The notes below the pieces were generated by a model that searched no databases, was not told the DNA's origin, and saw only the letters and a program-made list of their open reading frames with translations. The position numbers and the translations under genes were made by a program. 64,000 bases of DNA. It comes from Catonia carolina (taxonomy: Eukaryota; Arthropoda; Insecta; Hemiptera; Achilidae). This document shows, piece by piece, positions 25,201-32,276 of this stretch. The stretch is from contig JAQMRL010000001.1 of the NCBI GenBank assembly GCA_035578175.1, positions 48,693,553-48,757,552 of the forward strand. The letters are read 5' to 3'. Position 1 is the first letter of the stretch. Each line of letters opens with the position of its first letter.

Positions 25201-27203
25201 CTAGTCATACCAATGTAAATTATTTAAAAGAGCAAAAGCAGGACATTTTGAATGAACAGATAAAATTTAGGAATGATGAAGTGATATTGACTGCTGCTGC
25301 TATCTACAGTAAATATGAGAAGGGATAAATTAAAATAAATTAATTTTAAATCAGTTTTATACAAAAGACTGAAGATGTATCATCTTCTGTAAATTTTTAA
25401 TAAATGAGAAAAAAATTTTTTAGTTTCAATTTTTCATTTACTCTGATGATGGTGGATCCACCGAAACACGTGTAAGTAGGAATTAAAATAAAGGTGACAC
25501 AGTTTAAAAAGAAGGTTAGTGAAATTATTATTATATTAATTCATTATATGAAATAGAAATAACTTCTAATACTTGTTGATTCATTCATTCAATAACTAAT
25601 TTGTTACCAACACATTGATGCGTAATCATTGACGAGACAGTAAAATTAAAAGTAACAATAACTACATTAATCAGCCTGGCTAGCTCAACATTTAATACAT
25701 TTATAAAGACAATATTCAGCATAAAAAAATATTCTTTTGACTTTATACAACAACTTTAACCAAGATTCATAATTGAAATAATGATCTATGTCTTAAATAC
25801 CAGCATTAATGGTGAATATAAAATACAATATTTCGTAAATAAAAATAAAAGTAGCCATTATAAAACTATAATATTTTACCTTCTTTTTTTGCCCAGCTCA
25901 CAATCGTTCCCATTTCCATTGTTGGTGATAAAGCAGGAAGGGCTATTCTTTGATGAGGAGGTAAATTTCCTGAGGCGTAATATCTGTAGCATGGTGATGT
26001 ATTCCATTGGTAAGTTAAATATCTTGTTTCGAATAGAAACTTTTCACCTACCGGTTTTCTAAAATTAGAAAGAAAATCATTGAAGTAATACAACTTTTCA
26101 GCACAGAAACAAAATACTTTTGTTGTACAATGTATATTGGCACATCAAAATCACTCTAAATCTTACACACAAGATAACACTATCGCATATAATACAAGTA
26201 AAGGATTTACTTTAAAAATTAGCCAAACTTTCTGCAAGAAAGTAAACAATGTGTAACAAAAGGGCAAAAAATGCTACAAAAGAAAAGTTGCTGACTATAC
26301 ATTTATCCTAGCAGCAGGTCTATATAAGTAACTATTTTAAATACATATCTTTATACCACTAACATCACTATTCCTCTAAATTTACAAGAACTAACAAAGA
26401 AATGTGAAGCAAAAGTTCAATGAAAAGCTTTATGCATAACCATTGAAAAACTCTTGAATAAAACTACCTAGACTGCAGAAGGCCTACACCAATGTCTATG
26501 TTCAACAAGTTATTCTGAATAATTGTAAAAAATTGTGTATAAAAAATCAATATCAGGGTGATAATAAGTTACCAAATTTATTTCAATAATTCTGTTCTGT
26601 ATCCAATAGAAAAATCATACCCCTTAACACAAGTGTGCACTGTAGTGACACCAAATCCACACAATTTTGGGCATTTCTTTGGAAAATTATAAAATCTAAT
26701 TAAAGCAATAAAACTTGAAAGAACTGCAATAGGCTTGTTTACTTACAAAGTACTTTAAAAAATGTATACATGCAAAACTTAGCTAATGACAAAAACATGA
26801 CAATATGTCATGTTTAGCTTTACTGGTGTCAGAGGATACAGAGGTTATCCGAAAACAAACTGGATTACTACTTTGCATAATATTCCTTGTAGTTGTACAA
26901 GTAAAATCAGCAACATTACTAAAACTTAATAACACCATAACACATTTATTTATAATAATATCTTCACAAATACAATTAATTAAGAAATAACCCTTATAAC
27001 CTAACGCCCTTGACGAAACAAACATAGGTCACTTGTACAAGATACACGTTTACATTTAAATAATTTACTCACATTCTTTTCTTGTGTGGAACGCCGATTT
27101 GTCTTGAGCATCTGCTACTTAAACACCTGGAAACATTCGGCCTTATACCTTTTTCGATCGTAAATTTTAACGTTCGGTTACACCAAAATCCAATGCCTGA
27201 CAT
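7113..27203 (-). CDS. DLAT: Dihydrolipoamide acetyltransferase (pyruvate dehydrogenase E2), nine exons
   Basis: This gene encodes the mitochondrial E2 core of the pyruvate dehydrogenase complex, which moves the acetyl group from E1 via a lipoyl arm to CoA. Joining 27073-27203, 25880-26058, 24245-24381, 19879-20121, 14440-14640, 13152-13345, 11554-11716, 10908-11041 and 7113-7242 gives 1512 nt, exactly 503 codons plus stop. Every junction has GT and AG and the phases agree. Domains: basic leader about 1-45; lipoyl domain about 80-155 with lipoyl lysine K120 in ETDKAT; Ala/Pro-rich linker about 170-205; peripheral-subunit-binding domain about 212-250; catalytic domain about 275-503 with DHRTVDG (H476, D480). 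There is one lipoyl domain, whereas vertebrate E2 has two. The start is the first in-frame ATG before a leader-like sequence. The first AATAAA below the stop is at 6562-6567 (minus strand). Introns carry many transposons but the coding frame is unbroken, so the gene looks functional. Identity is from recalled family sequence, not a search. Confidence 0.97.
7421..7760 (+). pseudogene. RTE-like retrotransposon 3' remnant in DLAT intron 8
   Basis: Reads [60 protein letters not shown] and RSRKRWR with stops, the C-terminal tail of an RTE-like reverse transcriptase. It lies antisense to DLAT and close to exon 9. Confidence 0.65.
7916..8312 (-). repeat. Repeat R1 in DLAT intron 8
   Basis: Full-length, reversed, about 10-15% different by eye from the copy at 3.7 kb. 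A 70-codon open frame inside it is not conserved among copies. Confidence 0.85.
9953..10346 (-). repeat. Repeat R1 in DLAT intron 8, second copy
   Basis: Full-length, reversed and the closest by eye to the 3.7-kb copy. Starts at TGCCCAAAACGGGCAGG and ends GTTGACCTAAACAAC. Confidence 0.85.
10908..11041 (-). CDS. DLAT: DLAT exon 8 (catalytic domain)
   Basis: Codes residues 417-460 plus two bases. It includes [19 protein letters not shown] and the CoA-site region. The donor was placed at GG|GTTTGT because only this choice joins in phase with exon 9 and gives DKG-TKVSD. The nearby GTATAAG would break the frame. Confidence 0.95.
11554..11716 (-). CDS. DLAT: DLAT exon 7 (catalytic domain)
   Basis: Codes residues 362-416 and includes [19 protein letters not shown] and GKLQPHEFQ. 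Acceptor is GTTACAG|A, donor CAG|GTATTT. Confidence 0.97.
12220..13060 (+). mobile_element. Worn RTE-like retrotransposon, split by a second copy
   Basis: Plus-strand remains up to about 12520 read [30 protein letters not shown] and [21 protein letters not shown] across frameshifts. The continuation appears at about 12998-13050 as LFRAAVNK and IIIARR. The two parts are the front and back of one C-terminal region, separated by an oppositely oriented relative. Confidence 0.65.
12521..12999 (-). mobile_element. RTE-like retrotransposon 3' fragment, nested
   Basis: A 5'-truncated copy with a 144-codon open frame at 12541-12975. It reads [57 protein letters not shown], then [14 protein letters not shown] and [12 protein letters not shown] before the stop, the thumb and C-terminal region of an RTE/Jockey-like reverse transcriptase. 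The catalytic palm is not present. The tail is a short GAA repeat. It is inserted into a plus-strand relative in DLAT intron 6. Confidence 0.85.
13152..13345 (-). CDS. DLAT: DLAT exon 6 (catalytic domain)
   Basis: Codes residues 298-361 plus two bases. It opens with [11 protein letters not shown] and includes [16 protein letters not shown], both hallmarks of the E2 acyltransferase fold. Acceptor is TTTTAG, donor GA|GTAAGT. Confidence 0.97.
14440..14640 (-). CDS. DLAT: DLAT exon 5 (subunit-binding domain and second linker)
   Basis: Codes residues 231-297, 67 whole codons. [13 protein letters not shown] completes the subunit-binding domain. An Ala/Gly linker follows, then [17 protein letters not shown] opens the catalytic domain. 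Acceptor is TTTCAG and donor CAG|GTATGA. Confidence 0.96.
14793..15733. mobile_element. piggyBac-like deletion derivative in DLAT intron 4
   Basis: A 941-bp element between TTAA duplications (14789-14792 and 15734-15737). The ends are inverted: CCCTCAACTGGTATCAT on the left, CACTCAACTGGTATCAT on the right strand. An inner inverted motif GGTCTG..AGACC occurs near both ends. The TTAA target and CCCT-type terminus are piggyBac hallmarks. Almost all coding sequence is missing. A 31-codon frame at 15153-15248 may be the first part of the transposase followed by the deletion. Confidence 0.82.
15153..15248 (+). pseudogene. Possible N-terminal stub of a piggyBac-like transposase
   Basis: An ATG opens 31 codons ([12 protein letters not shown]...) and ends at TAA inside the piggyBac-like element, where the transposase should begin. 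The peptide is too short to recognise by itself; the call rests on position. It carries no catalytic residue. Confidence 0.35.
15763..16018. repeat. Degenerate fold-back, related to the Penelope-like arms
   Basis: Arms of about 100 bp are inverted around 15890. The right arm holds CTAAAGA, a GGTGGTACTACC hairpin, GAAA (15957-15960) and CGCGTGTAAG, i.e. the same order as the hammerhead cores in intron 2 but with the CTGATGA element mutated. It abuts the piggyBac-like element. Confidence 0.6.
16110..16232 (-). repeat. SINE family S2 remnant in DLAT intron 4
   Basis: Keeps CCAGACCTGACC, a worn B box and the head end ATGGTATAATGGTCAGC. The shared distal half is largely lost. Confidence 0.55.
16387..17907 (+). 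pseudogene. Non-LTR reverse transcriptase, one internal stop
   Basis: The frame is open from 16387 to 17907 except for one TAA at 16570-16572. After it, [14 protein letters not shown] starts the fingers/palm region, [12 protein letters not shown] carries the first catalytic Asp, [14 protein letters not shown] is the RT motif 4 region, and AFADDIAL (17041-17064) is the catalytic Asp pair. The thumb and C-terminal region have [27 protein letters not shown] and [15 protein letters not shown], typical of the RTE/Jockey-like elements common in arthropods. Most of the RT domain is intact and unusually open for an old copy. A worn relative lies at 44800-45010. Confidence 0.85.
16387..17984 (+). mobile_element. 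5'-truncated non-LTR retrotransposon in DLAT intron 4
   Basis: A long reverse-transcriptase frame is followed closely by an A-rich tail at about 17951-17984. The 5' end, including any apurinic endonuclease, is absent or unrecognisable. The element lies antisense to DLAT. Confidence 0.8.
18655..19310 (+). repeat. Unclassified old repeat in DLAT intron 4
   Basis: The first ~100 bases (TTGTGATTTTGTCTGTACAA, CCCAAATTTTGTTTCTACAC) recur at 27772-27840. The middle has a TTTG-rich run and GCATCACGAAAGAACCAATG. A 101-codon frame at 18968-19273 is basic and unlike any family I know. Confidence 0.45.
19879..20121 (-). CDS. DLAT: DLAT exon 4 (linker and start of subunit-binding domain)
   Basis: Codes residues 150-230. 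It finishes the lipoyl domain ([11 protein letters not shown]), passes through an Ala/Pro linker with a run of six prolines, and opens the peripheral-subunit-binding domain ([19 protein letters not shown]), which docks E1 or E3. Acceptor GTTACAG and donor AAG|GTAATT are both standard. Confidence 0.95.
20780..21273 (+). mobile_element. Jockey-like retrotransposon 3' end in DLAT intron 3
   Basis: A single frame reads from 20780 to the stop at 21125-21127 with one internal TAA at 20882-20884. It shows [52 protein letters not shown] and a closing [14 protein letters not shown], the usual C-terminus of Jockey-clade reverse transcriptases. A 3' UTR and an A-rich tail (AATAAAGAGAAAAAAAAA region, 21250-21273) follow. 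The rest of the element is missing, as expected from 5' truncation during insertion. Confidence 0.85.
21574..21749 (-). repeat. SINE family S1 in DLAT intron 3
   Basis: An inverted copy beginning with a T run (the A tail). The head lies on the right. CATGATGTACATGT at 21560-21573 and 21750-21763 is the target duplication. It is in the DLAT sense direction. Confidence 0.9.
22000..22140 (+). pseudogene. Possible non-LTR 3' tail in DLAT intron 3
   Basis: Reads about [29 protein letters not shown], the kind of arginine-rich ending found before the stop of RTE-like elements. Short and broken, so weakly supported. Confidence 0.35.
22882..24229 (-). mobile_element. Full-length mariner element in DLAT intron 3
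   Basis: A 1348-bp element bounded by TA target duplications (22880-22881 and 24230-24231). The inverted ends start CGAGGGTAGGCTGA and match over about 43 bases with a single difference. An uninterrupted transposase fills the inside on the minus strand. Near-perfect ends and an open frame suggest recent arrival. It sits 13 bases inside the 5' end of the intron, beside the exon 3 donor. Confidence 0.95.
22997..24151 (-). CDS. Mariner transposase
   Basis: Cut-and-paste DNA transposase that would bind the element's inverted ends and move it into TA sites. The open frame is 384 codons. The true start is probably one of the later Mets (MASCSG or MSTRIK), giving about 350-357 residues, normal for the family. 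The N-terminal half has the paired helix-turn-helix region ([10 protein letters not shown] and [15 protein letters not shown]). The catalytic triad is visible: D in [15 protein letters not shown] in [10 protein letters not shown], and D in [13 protein letters not shown], with 34 residues between the second and third, the D,D34D spacing typical of mariner. No stop or frameshift is seen, so the protein may be active, although single substitutions cannot be judged here. It is transcribed in the same direction as DLAT and could ride on its pre-mRNA. Confidence 0.93.
   Translation of the reverse strand: MEVLFLLYKPAQFEGVAFIQFVLSSGSMASCSGAMSTRIKQRAVIEFLTAEKVNPSEIYRRLKAVYCDDTVDRSTVNRWVIKFRDCQPGKALIVDKTRSGRPITASDDNRRKLIDDLIQNDRRITQQRIANQIGISKERVGFIIEQLGYRKICARWVPRRLTDENKQRRLECCEQLLKRYRDEGDDFLLNIVTGDESWVHHYDPEEKRQSAEYRHPHSPVVKKFKTQPSAKKILLTVFWDARRVYVTDYLERGATVNSAQYIQTLKHLRRRVCRVRGNLAPIILQHDNARPHTSRATGEALRNLKFQPILHPPYSPDLAPCDFYFFPLLKRDLKGNHYSSDNEVKAAIASWVRGKSEEFFSDGMKKLVKRWEKCVMLNGDYIEK
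24245..24381 (-). CDS. DLAT: DLAT exon 3 (lipoyl lysine)
   Basis: Codes residues 104-149 and includes [13 protein letters not shown], with the lysine that carries lipoate (K120). Acceptor is ATTCCAG|GT. The donor AAG|GTTTGT lies only 13 intronic bases before the target-site TA of a mariner insertion. Confidence 0.97.
24752..24795 (-). ncRNA. Hammerhead ribozyme-like motif (left arm)
   Basis: The inverted counterpart of the plus-strand motif, identical over the 44 core positions on the minus strand. CTGATGA is at 24783-24789. Because the strand is sense for DLAT, this copy would be transcribed within DLAT intron 2. Confidence 0.7.
24897..25223 (-). pseudogene. GIY-YIG endonuclease domain fragment of a Penelope-like element
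   Basis: The frame runs from just after a stop at 25224-25226 to the stop at 24897. It opens with [19 protein letters not shown], the second half of a GIY-YIG signature followed by the conserved Arg and His positions, continues with [13 protein letters not shown], and has [15 protein letters not shown] where the catalytic Glu is expected. This domain nicks target DNA in Penelope-like elements. The reverse transcriptase that should precede it is absent. Recognised from motif order, not a search. Confidence 0.75.
25221..25328 (+). pseudogene. Second, inverted copy of the endonuclease C-terminus
   Basis: Reads [16 protein letters not shown] to a stop at 25326-25328, nearly identical to the end of the minus-strand frame. 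Only the last ~35 codons are included before the arm ends. It carries no catalytic part. Confidence 0.8.
25437..25480 (+). ncRNA. Hammerhead ribozyme-like motif (Penelope-like element, right arm)
   Basis: In order: stem I strand TTTACT, core CTGATGA (25443-25449), a GGTGGATCCACC hairpin as stem II (25451-25462), core GAAA (25463-25466), a short stem III in CACGTGTA, then AGTAGG (25475-25480), which pairs with stem I using four Watson-Crick and two G-U pairs. Predicted self-cleavage is after the UA at 25473-25474. One extra U lies between CTGATGA and stem II, and stem III is very short. Short-stem hammerheads are known in Penelope-like repeats. Folding and activity are inferred, not tested. 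Confidence 0.7.
25880..26058 (-). CDS. DLAT: DLAT exon 2 (first half of lipoyl domain)
   Basis: Codes residues 44-103 plus the first base of Gly104. It contains the typical lipoyl-domain opening [19 protein letters not shown] at about 76-94. Acceptor is TTTTAG|A and donor is GAAG|GTAAAA. Confidence 0.95.
27073..27203 (-). CDS. DLAT: DLAT exon 1 (start and mitochondrial leader)
   Basis: Codes residues 1-43 plus two bases of codon 44. The segment is rich in Arg, Lys, Ser and Cys and has few acidic residues, as expected for a matrix-targeting presequence. The donor is AT|GTGAGT. The ATG lies at 27203-27201. Exon 2 supplies the A that completes an Ile codon. Confidence 0.88.
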
Positions 27204-27764
27204 TCTCAGGATTTGAAGGAAAGGTTAGGGAAGTGAACTTGCCAACCTAGCTTCGAAGCAAACGAACAGCTTTGACAGGCATGTTGTTAACTTATATACA
27301 CGCTGATAAGCTCAATAAACCCAACATTTTGTAAGAAACATGGACCTTAACGATTTTATACTCATTGATGGAGTTCATTTTAAAATAAAAAAACACAAGT
27401 CTCTATAAAAATGCGTAAATATCTAATTAACTTCAGTGAACGCTTACAATACCGGCTTAACAACAGCTGACATAATTATGTTGGCTAACCTGATAATAAA
27501 TTCACGAAATTTAAATGATCTAGTTAGTAACCGAAAAATAATATTTTTACTGTAGTTTGAAAATGCCAAAATGCAACAGATCTAAAACAGTCTATAGAAC
27601 AAAAAATAGAATTTAAAAAATTATTCCGATCGTAAGAACATTCGGCTTCACCTTACATTTACTGAAGGCATAAACCAATTATTTTCCGAATTTCACTTAA
27701 AAAACTTTTCCCTTTTTCCAAGACTAGAAAAAAAGTTTGCTTAGGGTTTATTACTACTCTTATC

Positions 27765-27845
27765 TGTAGAAATAAAATTATGATTTTGTCTGTACAATTT
27801 TTCAAAATCCCCCAAATTTTGTTCTACACCAGGTCTACCAAAAGG
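27765..27845 (+). repeat. Second copy of the 18.7-kb repeat start
   Basis: Shares AAATTATGATTTTGTCTGTA and CCAAATTTTGTTCTACACCA with the longer copy in DLAT intron 4, then diverges. Confidence 0.5.
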
Positions 27846-27949
27846 TCTTAACCAAAAGTTAAGTATAGGTAGTGAGAATGCCTTAGGTAAATGTATGGGC
27901 TGTGAGGAAGGAAAGAGAAATCTGCAGGGCTACCAACCTCAACAGTGAC

Positions 27950-28428
27950 ACACTATATTTTACTATCGTGCAATTGCACCGTTTATTAACCACATGTTGC
28001 CTTTCGATTTAATAAACTTTGCTGTGGCTGACACTTTGTCCACTTAAACCCCACTTTCTTTAAAGTTTTTCTTAACATACAAAGTTTCCAAATAAAATTT
28101 TGCCTTTCTTTCAAAACCGGTTATAACTTTTCACATGTTGGCATCACTTTCTTATTGATATAACCATTTCTTTTTTTTACCACGTGTCAAAAACAGTGTT
28201 GATGAAGAATTATTTCTTCATCTCTGTCTTTAACTTCCTTCTTTATATTTTGAATTGTTGAAACAGAAACATCACAGTAGTTAGCCGCTCGCTCATGGCT
28301 TTTGTTAAGAGGCACGGAAAGATATTTTTGTTTAGCTTCAACTTTAAAACTTTTTATTACATTGCATATCAGATTTCATTCAGTACTGTTAACAGTTTGA
28401 CTGCATTTTCGAGAAACTGCGTTTCCAT
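27950..28428 (-). pseudogene. Worn Tc1/mariner-type (IS630-like) transposase
   Basis: Starts METQFLENAVKLL at 28428 and continues with stops. The best stretch, KYLSVPLNKSHERAANYCDV and STIQNIKKEV, looks like a helix-turn-helix. Further on, about LRKTLKKVGFKWTKCQ and LLNRKA match the 'GFKW+K......R' region that precedes the catalytic core in IS630-like transposases of arthropods. The catalytic part is missing. It sits just upstream of DLAT in the same direction. Confidence 0.55.
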
Positions 28429-29220
28429 TTACGGTTACAAACCGTTATGTTCGTACAGTTAACCTACAAAAGGTTCCGTGATTTACTCTATGTCTATGTC
28501 CTCTGAGTATAGTTTATGTTGTTGTGTTGGTGAACTGATACCAAAGCAGATGCGCATGCGCCCTGATGCTTCTCCCTCTCCCCTCGTTAAAACCAAAGAC
28601 AAACTCGTGACTCAAATACTATAGTACCTATACTAATATATTGAAATGTGTGACGATTACAAAGGATTTATGCCTACAGTCTGTATTATAATAAAACCTA
28701 CAGAAAACTTCATTCCTGTTGTATATTGTATGTTACAATCATAAATTTGGATTATACATTTTTCACAAATCACCTTAATCAGTAGGCCTTCTGTTAGGAA
28801 CTGAAATAAAACAGGAATTGGTCTGCTGCTACTTGAAAACTTTGTTCTAGTTTTGAAAAAACCATTTATTTCTTCAGACAATTATTTATATAACACCTTA
28901 GTAGCATAATTGGAAGTACAAATAGCTAGGTACTCCATTAAAGGTAGGCCTAGTGAATTTGATTTATAAACAGTGCGTGGAAATTTTGGCAATGTAGTAA
29001 ATTTGAAATGTTCAATAAATACTGTACAGTAGGCATCTATCTTGGTATAAACAACTACTAGCATTCAGCAAACATTTGACATGGTACTGGGCAAATTGAA
29101 AACATTATTAACTTAATGTTAATGTAATTACTCTGGAAATCTCATGTTTCTAGAAATGAACGCTGAAGCTGATGATTAGTCTGACAGACTATGATTTTTG
29201 TACCACCAAGTGCTAAGTTT

Positions 29221-29389
29221 CTACCAGCCGCATTGGGGTAGTTGGTAACGTGCTCGCCTCTCACCATGTGGTCTTGAGTTCGAATCCCATTCAGGCACGG
29301 CATATTTTCATACGTTACAAAAAATCATTTCATCCTTTATCGTCTGCATTAGCAGTAATTGCAGAACAGTCGGACGTTAAACCAAAAAA
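29221..29389 (+). repeat. SINE family S1, complete, with 13-bp target duplication
   Basis: A tRNA-like head starts GCCGCATTGGGGTAGTTGG (A box) and has AGTTCGAATCC (B box) for RNA polymerase III. The body holds GTCTGCATTAGCAGTAATTG, and the end CGGACGTTAAAC is followed by a short A run. AAGTGCTAAGTTT occurs at 29208-29220 and again from 29390, a clean target duplication. Confidence 0.9.
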
Positions 29390-29732
29390 AAGTGCTAAGT
29401 TTTGGTTATAATTGAAAAGTCCAAGTCAGTTACAATGTTATCTAATTTATCAGTGATAGAAAATAATAAGAAAATAGCTTTCATATATTGCTTCTTTATT
29501 ATACTCCTATTATAAAACTAGCACTTTTAATTTTGCATTACATTTTGCACAACAATTGGCTTGGTGATCACACTTCATTTCTTAACAATAATGACAGTAT
29601 TATCTTGTAACTCTTCTTTTTACTTGGGCAGGATGCATAAAATAATGAACATATTTTCTAAGGTGTAAACATGTCCTTGGCTTGATTAGTAGGTCCAGAA
29701 CAAATAAATACTATGTGTCGGCATGGGTACTA

Positions 29733-30118
29733 TCAACAATAAGAACTTAAAGACCAATGATGGTTATCTTTCTCAAGAATTTTCTTTTTAGGCCAAACTA
29801 CTAAATGTGGATTAACGAGATCAGCAACAGGAATTGTAAATTCGTTTTCAGCAGATGCCACCTCTTTTCCTTCTTAATCATCTTATAACTGGTACATGAT
29901 GCTGTTTTAAACCTGTGGGTAAGAAGGCTCATAATTCAAGGCTCATAAGGCCATAAGGTCCGTGGGTAGAAGGCTCATAAGGTCATTGTTGTCTTCAAAA
30001 CACGATATGTGTCCTACATTATCTTCTTCGCTGTTTCTCAAATCTTTTACTTCTTGATCAATATTCTTGGGATCTAGAGTCACTGAATCATCATTGTCTG
30101 ATTTCTTGAGCCATTCTC
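29733..30118 (-). pseudogene. Unrecognised coding remnant in two pieces
   Basis: On the minus strand 29985-30118 reads EWLKKSDNDDSVTLD, NIDQEVKDLRNSEED and ISCFEDNNDLMS. 29733-29873 reads EVASAENEFTIPVAD, VNPHLVVWPKKKILEKDNHH, then stop. The acidic, charged composition is protein-like. Between them are short direct copies of AAGGCTCATAA. I do not recognise a family; a transposon or dead gene is likely. Confidence 0.3.
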
Positions 30119-30247
30119 AAATTTTTTGAATTAACTTATCATGAAATTCCATTACTGCCAGGAAAGAAATTACTCAATTGTGGGACTTATTCCAAAATTA
30201 ATAAAATATATTTTCTTTCTACATTTTTACAAATAGTAAGACATGTA

Positions 30248-30430
30248 CTGCTGTCTATAACTTGATGGCCTCCTGCAGAGAGAAGCAAAATCGGCCCGCT
30301 ACTAGCCTTCTCAATAACACTTCATTATGTACCAATTCCTGTGTACTAGTTAGTAGTAGTACATAATGAAATCTTATTGAGGTAACTTCTCTCTGCCAAA
30401 GGCCATCAAGTTGTAGACAGACAGTAGGCT
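30248..30430. repeat. Inverted repeat, ~75-bp arms
   Basis: TAACTTGATGGCC, TGCAGAGAGAAG, CTCAATAACACTTCATTATG on the left are matched in reverse order and complement on the right, around a ~20-base loop. Non-coding; a fold-back element or MITE is possible. Confidence 0.7.
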
Positions 30431-30537
30431 CGCTTACTTACGCTTACTTGTAAGTAGAGTACAGTGCATAGATTAACCAGAGTTGTCGGGGGCAGACTTA
30501 CAAAAATGTTATCTAAAAAGCTTGACGTCAAAGCTGG

Positions 30538-31410
30538 CTTTTATAGGGTTCAATTTTAGGTCCCATTTTGTTATACATAAATAGATTACCAGAAGTCATA
30601 CCTAACAGTAGAGATTTATTGTTCGCTGATGAACTTCAGTAATAAACAAAAGTTTACTGATAGGATATTCTTGAAGTGAATACATCTATTATCAGAATCT
30701 GTAGTGTGATTCCTAAAAAAATGAATGTTAATAGTCAATGGGAAGAAGTGTCAGTTTTTGCAGTCCAAAAATAAACATAATATAAAGAAAAGTAGAGAAG
30801 TGGATGTCTTTATACAAAATAATATACTAGAACATATTTGTATAAACAATAAAGTTTCTACGGAGTGTCACTAGATAAATTTTTAACATGGGATTTTCAT
30901 ACCGATCAAATCTGTGGTAAAATCTATCATCTGGGGTATTTAGATTAAAAGAAATTTCCAGATTAAATGAAAAATTGCTAATAGCAGCTTACCATGGTTT
31001 AATTTGATCGCATATCCATTATGCCATCTTAGTTTGGGGGTAATAGATCACAGAGAATCATGGAAAGAGTTGTAAAATTCAGAAGAAAGCTATTAGGCTT
31101 ATGGTGGGAGTTAGCAACTTAACTTCATGCAGACCTTTTTTAAGGAGCTTCAATTACTTACATTTCCTTCTTTGTACATCTTTGAAGTAATAATATACAT
31201 AAAGCAAAATACATTTTTACAGAATTCAAATGTCCACGATTACAACACAAAAAAACATAATTGACAACTATGTTGTTAATCACAACACTAATTTTTTTAA
31301 CAAAAACCTACTTCGTGGTAATCTAAATTTGTTTAAAAAAAACTAAAAAATATTTGATTGATAAAATCTTTTGCAGTGTACAAGAATTACTTTCTAAATA
31401 GTTTACGGTT
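30538..31410 (+). pseudogene. Worn Jockey-type reverse transcriptase
   Basis: Fragments in several frames follow the family order: GSILGPILLYINRLPEVIP, LLFADE (catalytic FADD lost), FLTWDFHTDQICGKI, RLKEISRLNEKLLIAAYHGL, YAILVWG, QKKAIRLMVGVSNLTSCRP, and near the end LRGNLNLFKKKLKN. Many stops show that it is old. Confidence 0.7.
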
Positions 31411-32276
31411 GAAAAATATATAAATTTTACATTCACCTAAATTAGTTGGCCTACGATATGTTGGAGCTGAAAAGAAAACAGGAAATGGTTTGGTTGTACT
31501 TAAAATTTTGTTCTATTTTTTGCTAAAAAAATTTATTTCTAATAATAATTATTATTAATATTAATAATAGGTTAAGTTTATATGTCCTTTACAAAATATA
31601 TTTTTTAACCATTTTGAATTGGGCTTCAAACCTGAAAAGTTATGAATTACTAATGTAAAGCTGTAGTAAAATGGTAACTTCTTTGGTTTTAACTTATACA
31701 ATTATTTTATACTTTAAATAACTTCAAGAGAAATTATAAATTTATGTATTAGTGAAATTACTTTTCTTTATTAAAATGCAATTTACAGGCAAATATGTAG
31801 GAATAGATAATTCTAGTTGCTTCTTATTAATTTACCCAATACATCCACCCATGATCAAAAAAATCTCAAAATATGTTTTATACTAGTACTTTCAAAGTAG
31901 ATAACGTTGAAAAACTAATATGAGTATATAGGTTCTATTAAAATATAAAGTATAATCTCTTTTTATGTACTATTGTTGCACTTATTTCTGTAAATAAGAA
32001 ATTTTAAGCTGATTTTTTTTTGTGAAAATTAGGCATTGTTATTGGTCATAATTTTTTACACCTGACTTGTTAGAGGAAATAGTATTCAGCTGTAATACCA
32101 AGTTCACTTTTTAAGTTCAAGAGATTCGGGTATATGTAGTGAGAAAGATAAGCCTGACAATATTTTGTTTCTGGTAATTATCGGCATAAAACCTTGCACA
32201 CTTACAATAAAAGGATTTTGAGTCAAAATTTTGCCCAGACCTCTGAGACTATAAGGGTTATTAAATCTTCAGTGAT
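31411..32276. other. No feature recognised
   Basis: AT-rich, no open frame over 60 codons and no match to the repeat families seen elsewhere here. Confidence 0.6.

Larger units (their letters stand above)
24670..25562. mobile_element. Penelope-like retroelement fold-back with ribozyme cores, DLAT intron 2
   Basis: Two arms of about 340 bp (24670-25010 and 25214-25562) are inverted copies around a ~200-bp spacer. Each arm holds the last part of a GIY-YIG endonuclease frame, an AT-rich 3' UTR and a hammerhead-like core. The combination of a C-terminal GIY-YIG domain with a hammerhead motif in the flanking repeat is known from Penelope-like elements. No reverse transcriptase remains, so it looks like two 3' ends joined head to head. 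Both arms are strongly alike, suggesting a fairly young structure or gene conversion. Confidence 0.78.

Noticed and set aside
25014..25328. 104-codon plus-strand frame
   Set aside because: It runs across the spacer of the fold-back antisense to the endonuclease frame and only its last ~35 codons are meaningful.
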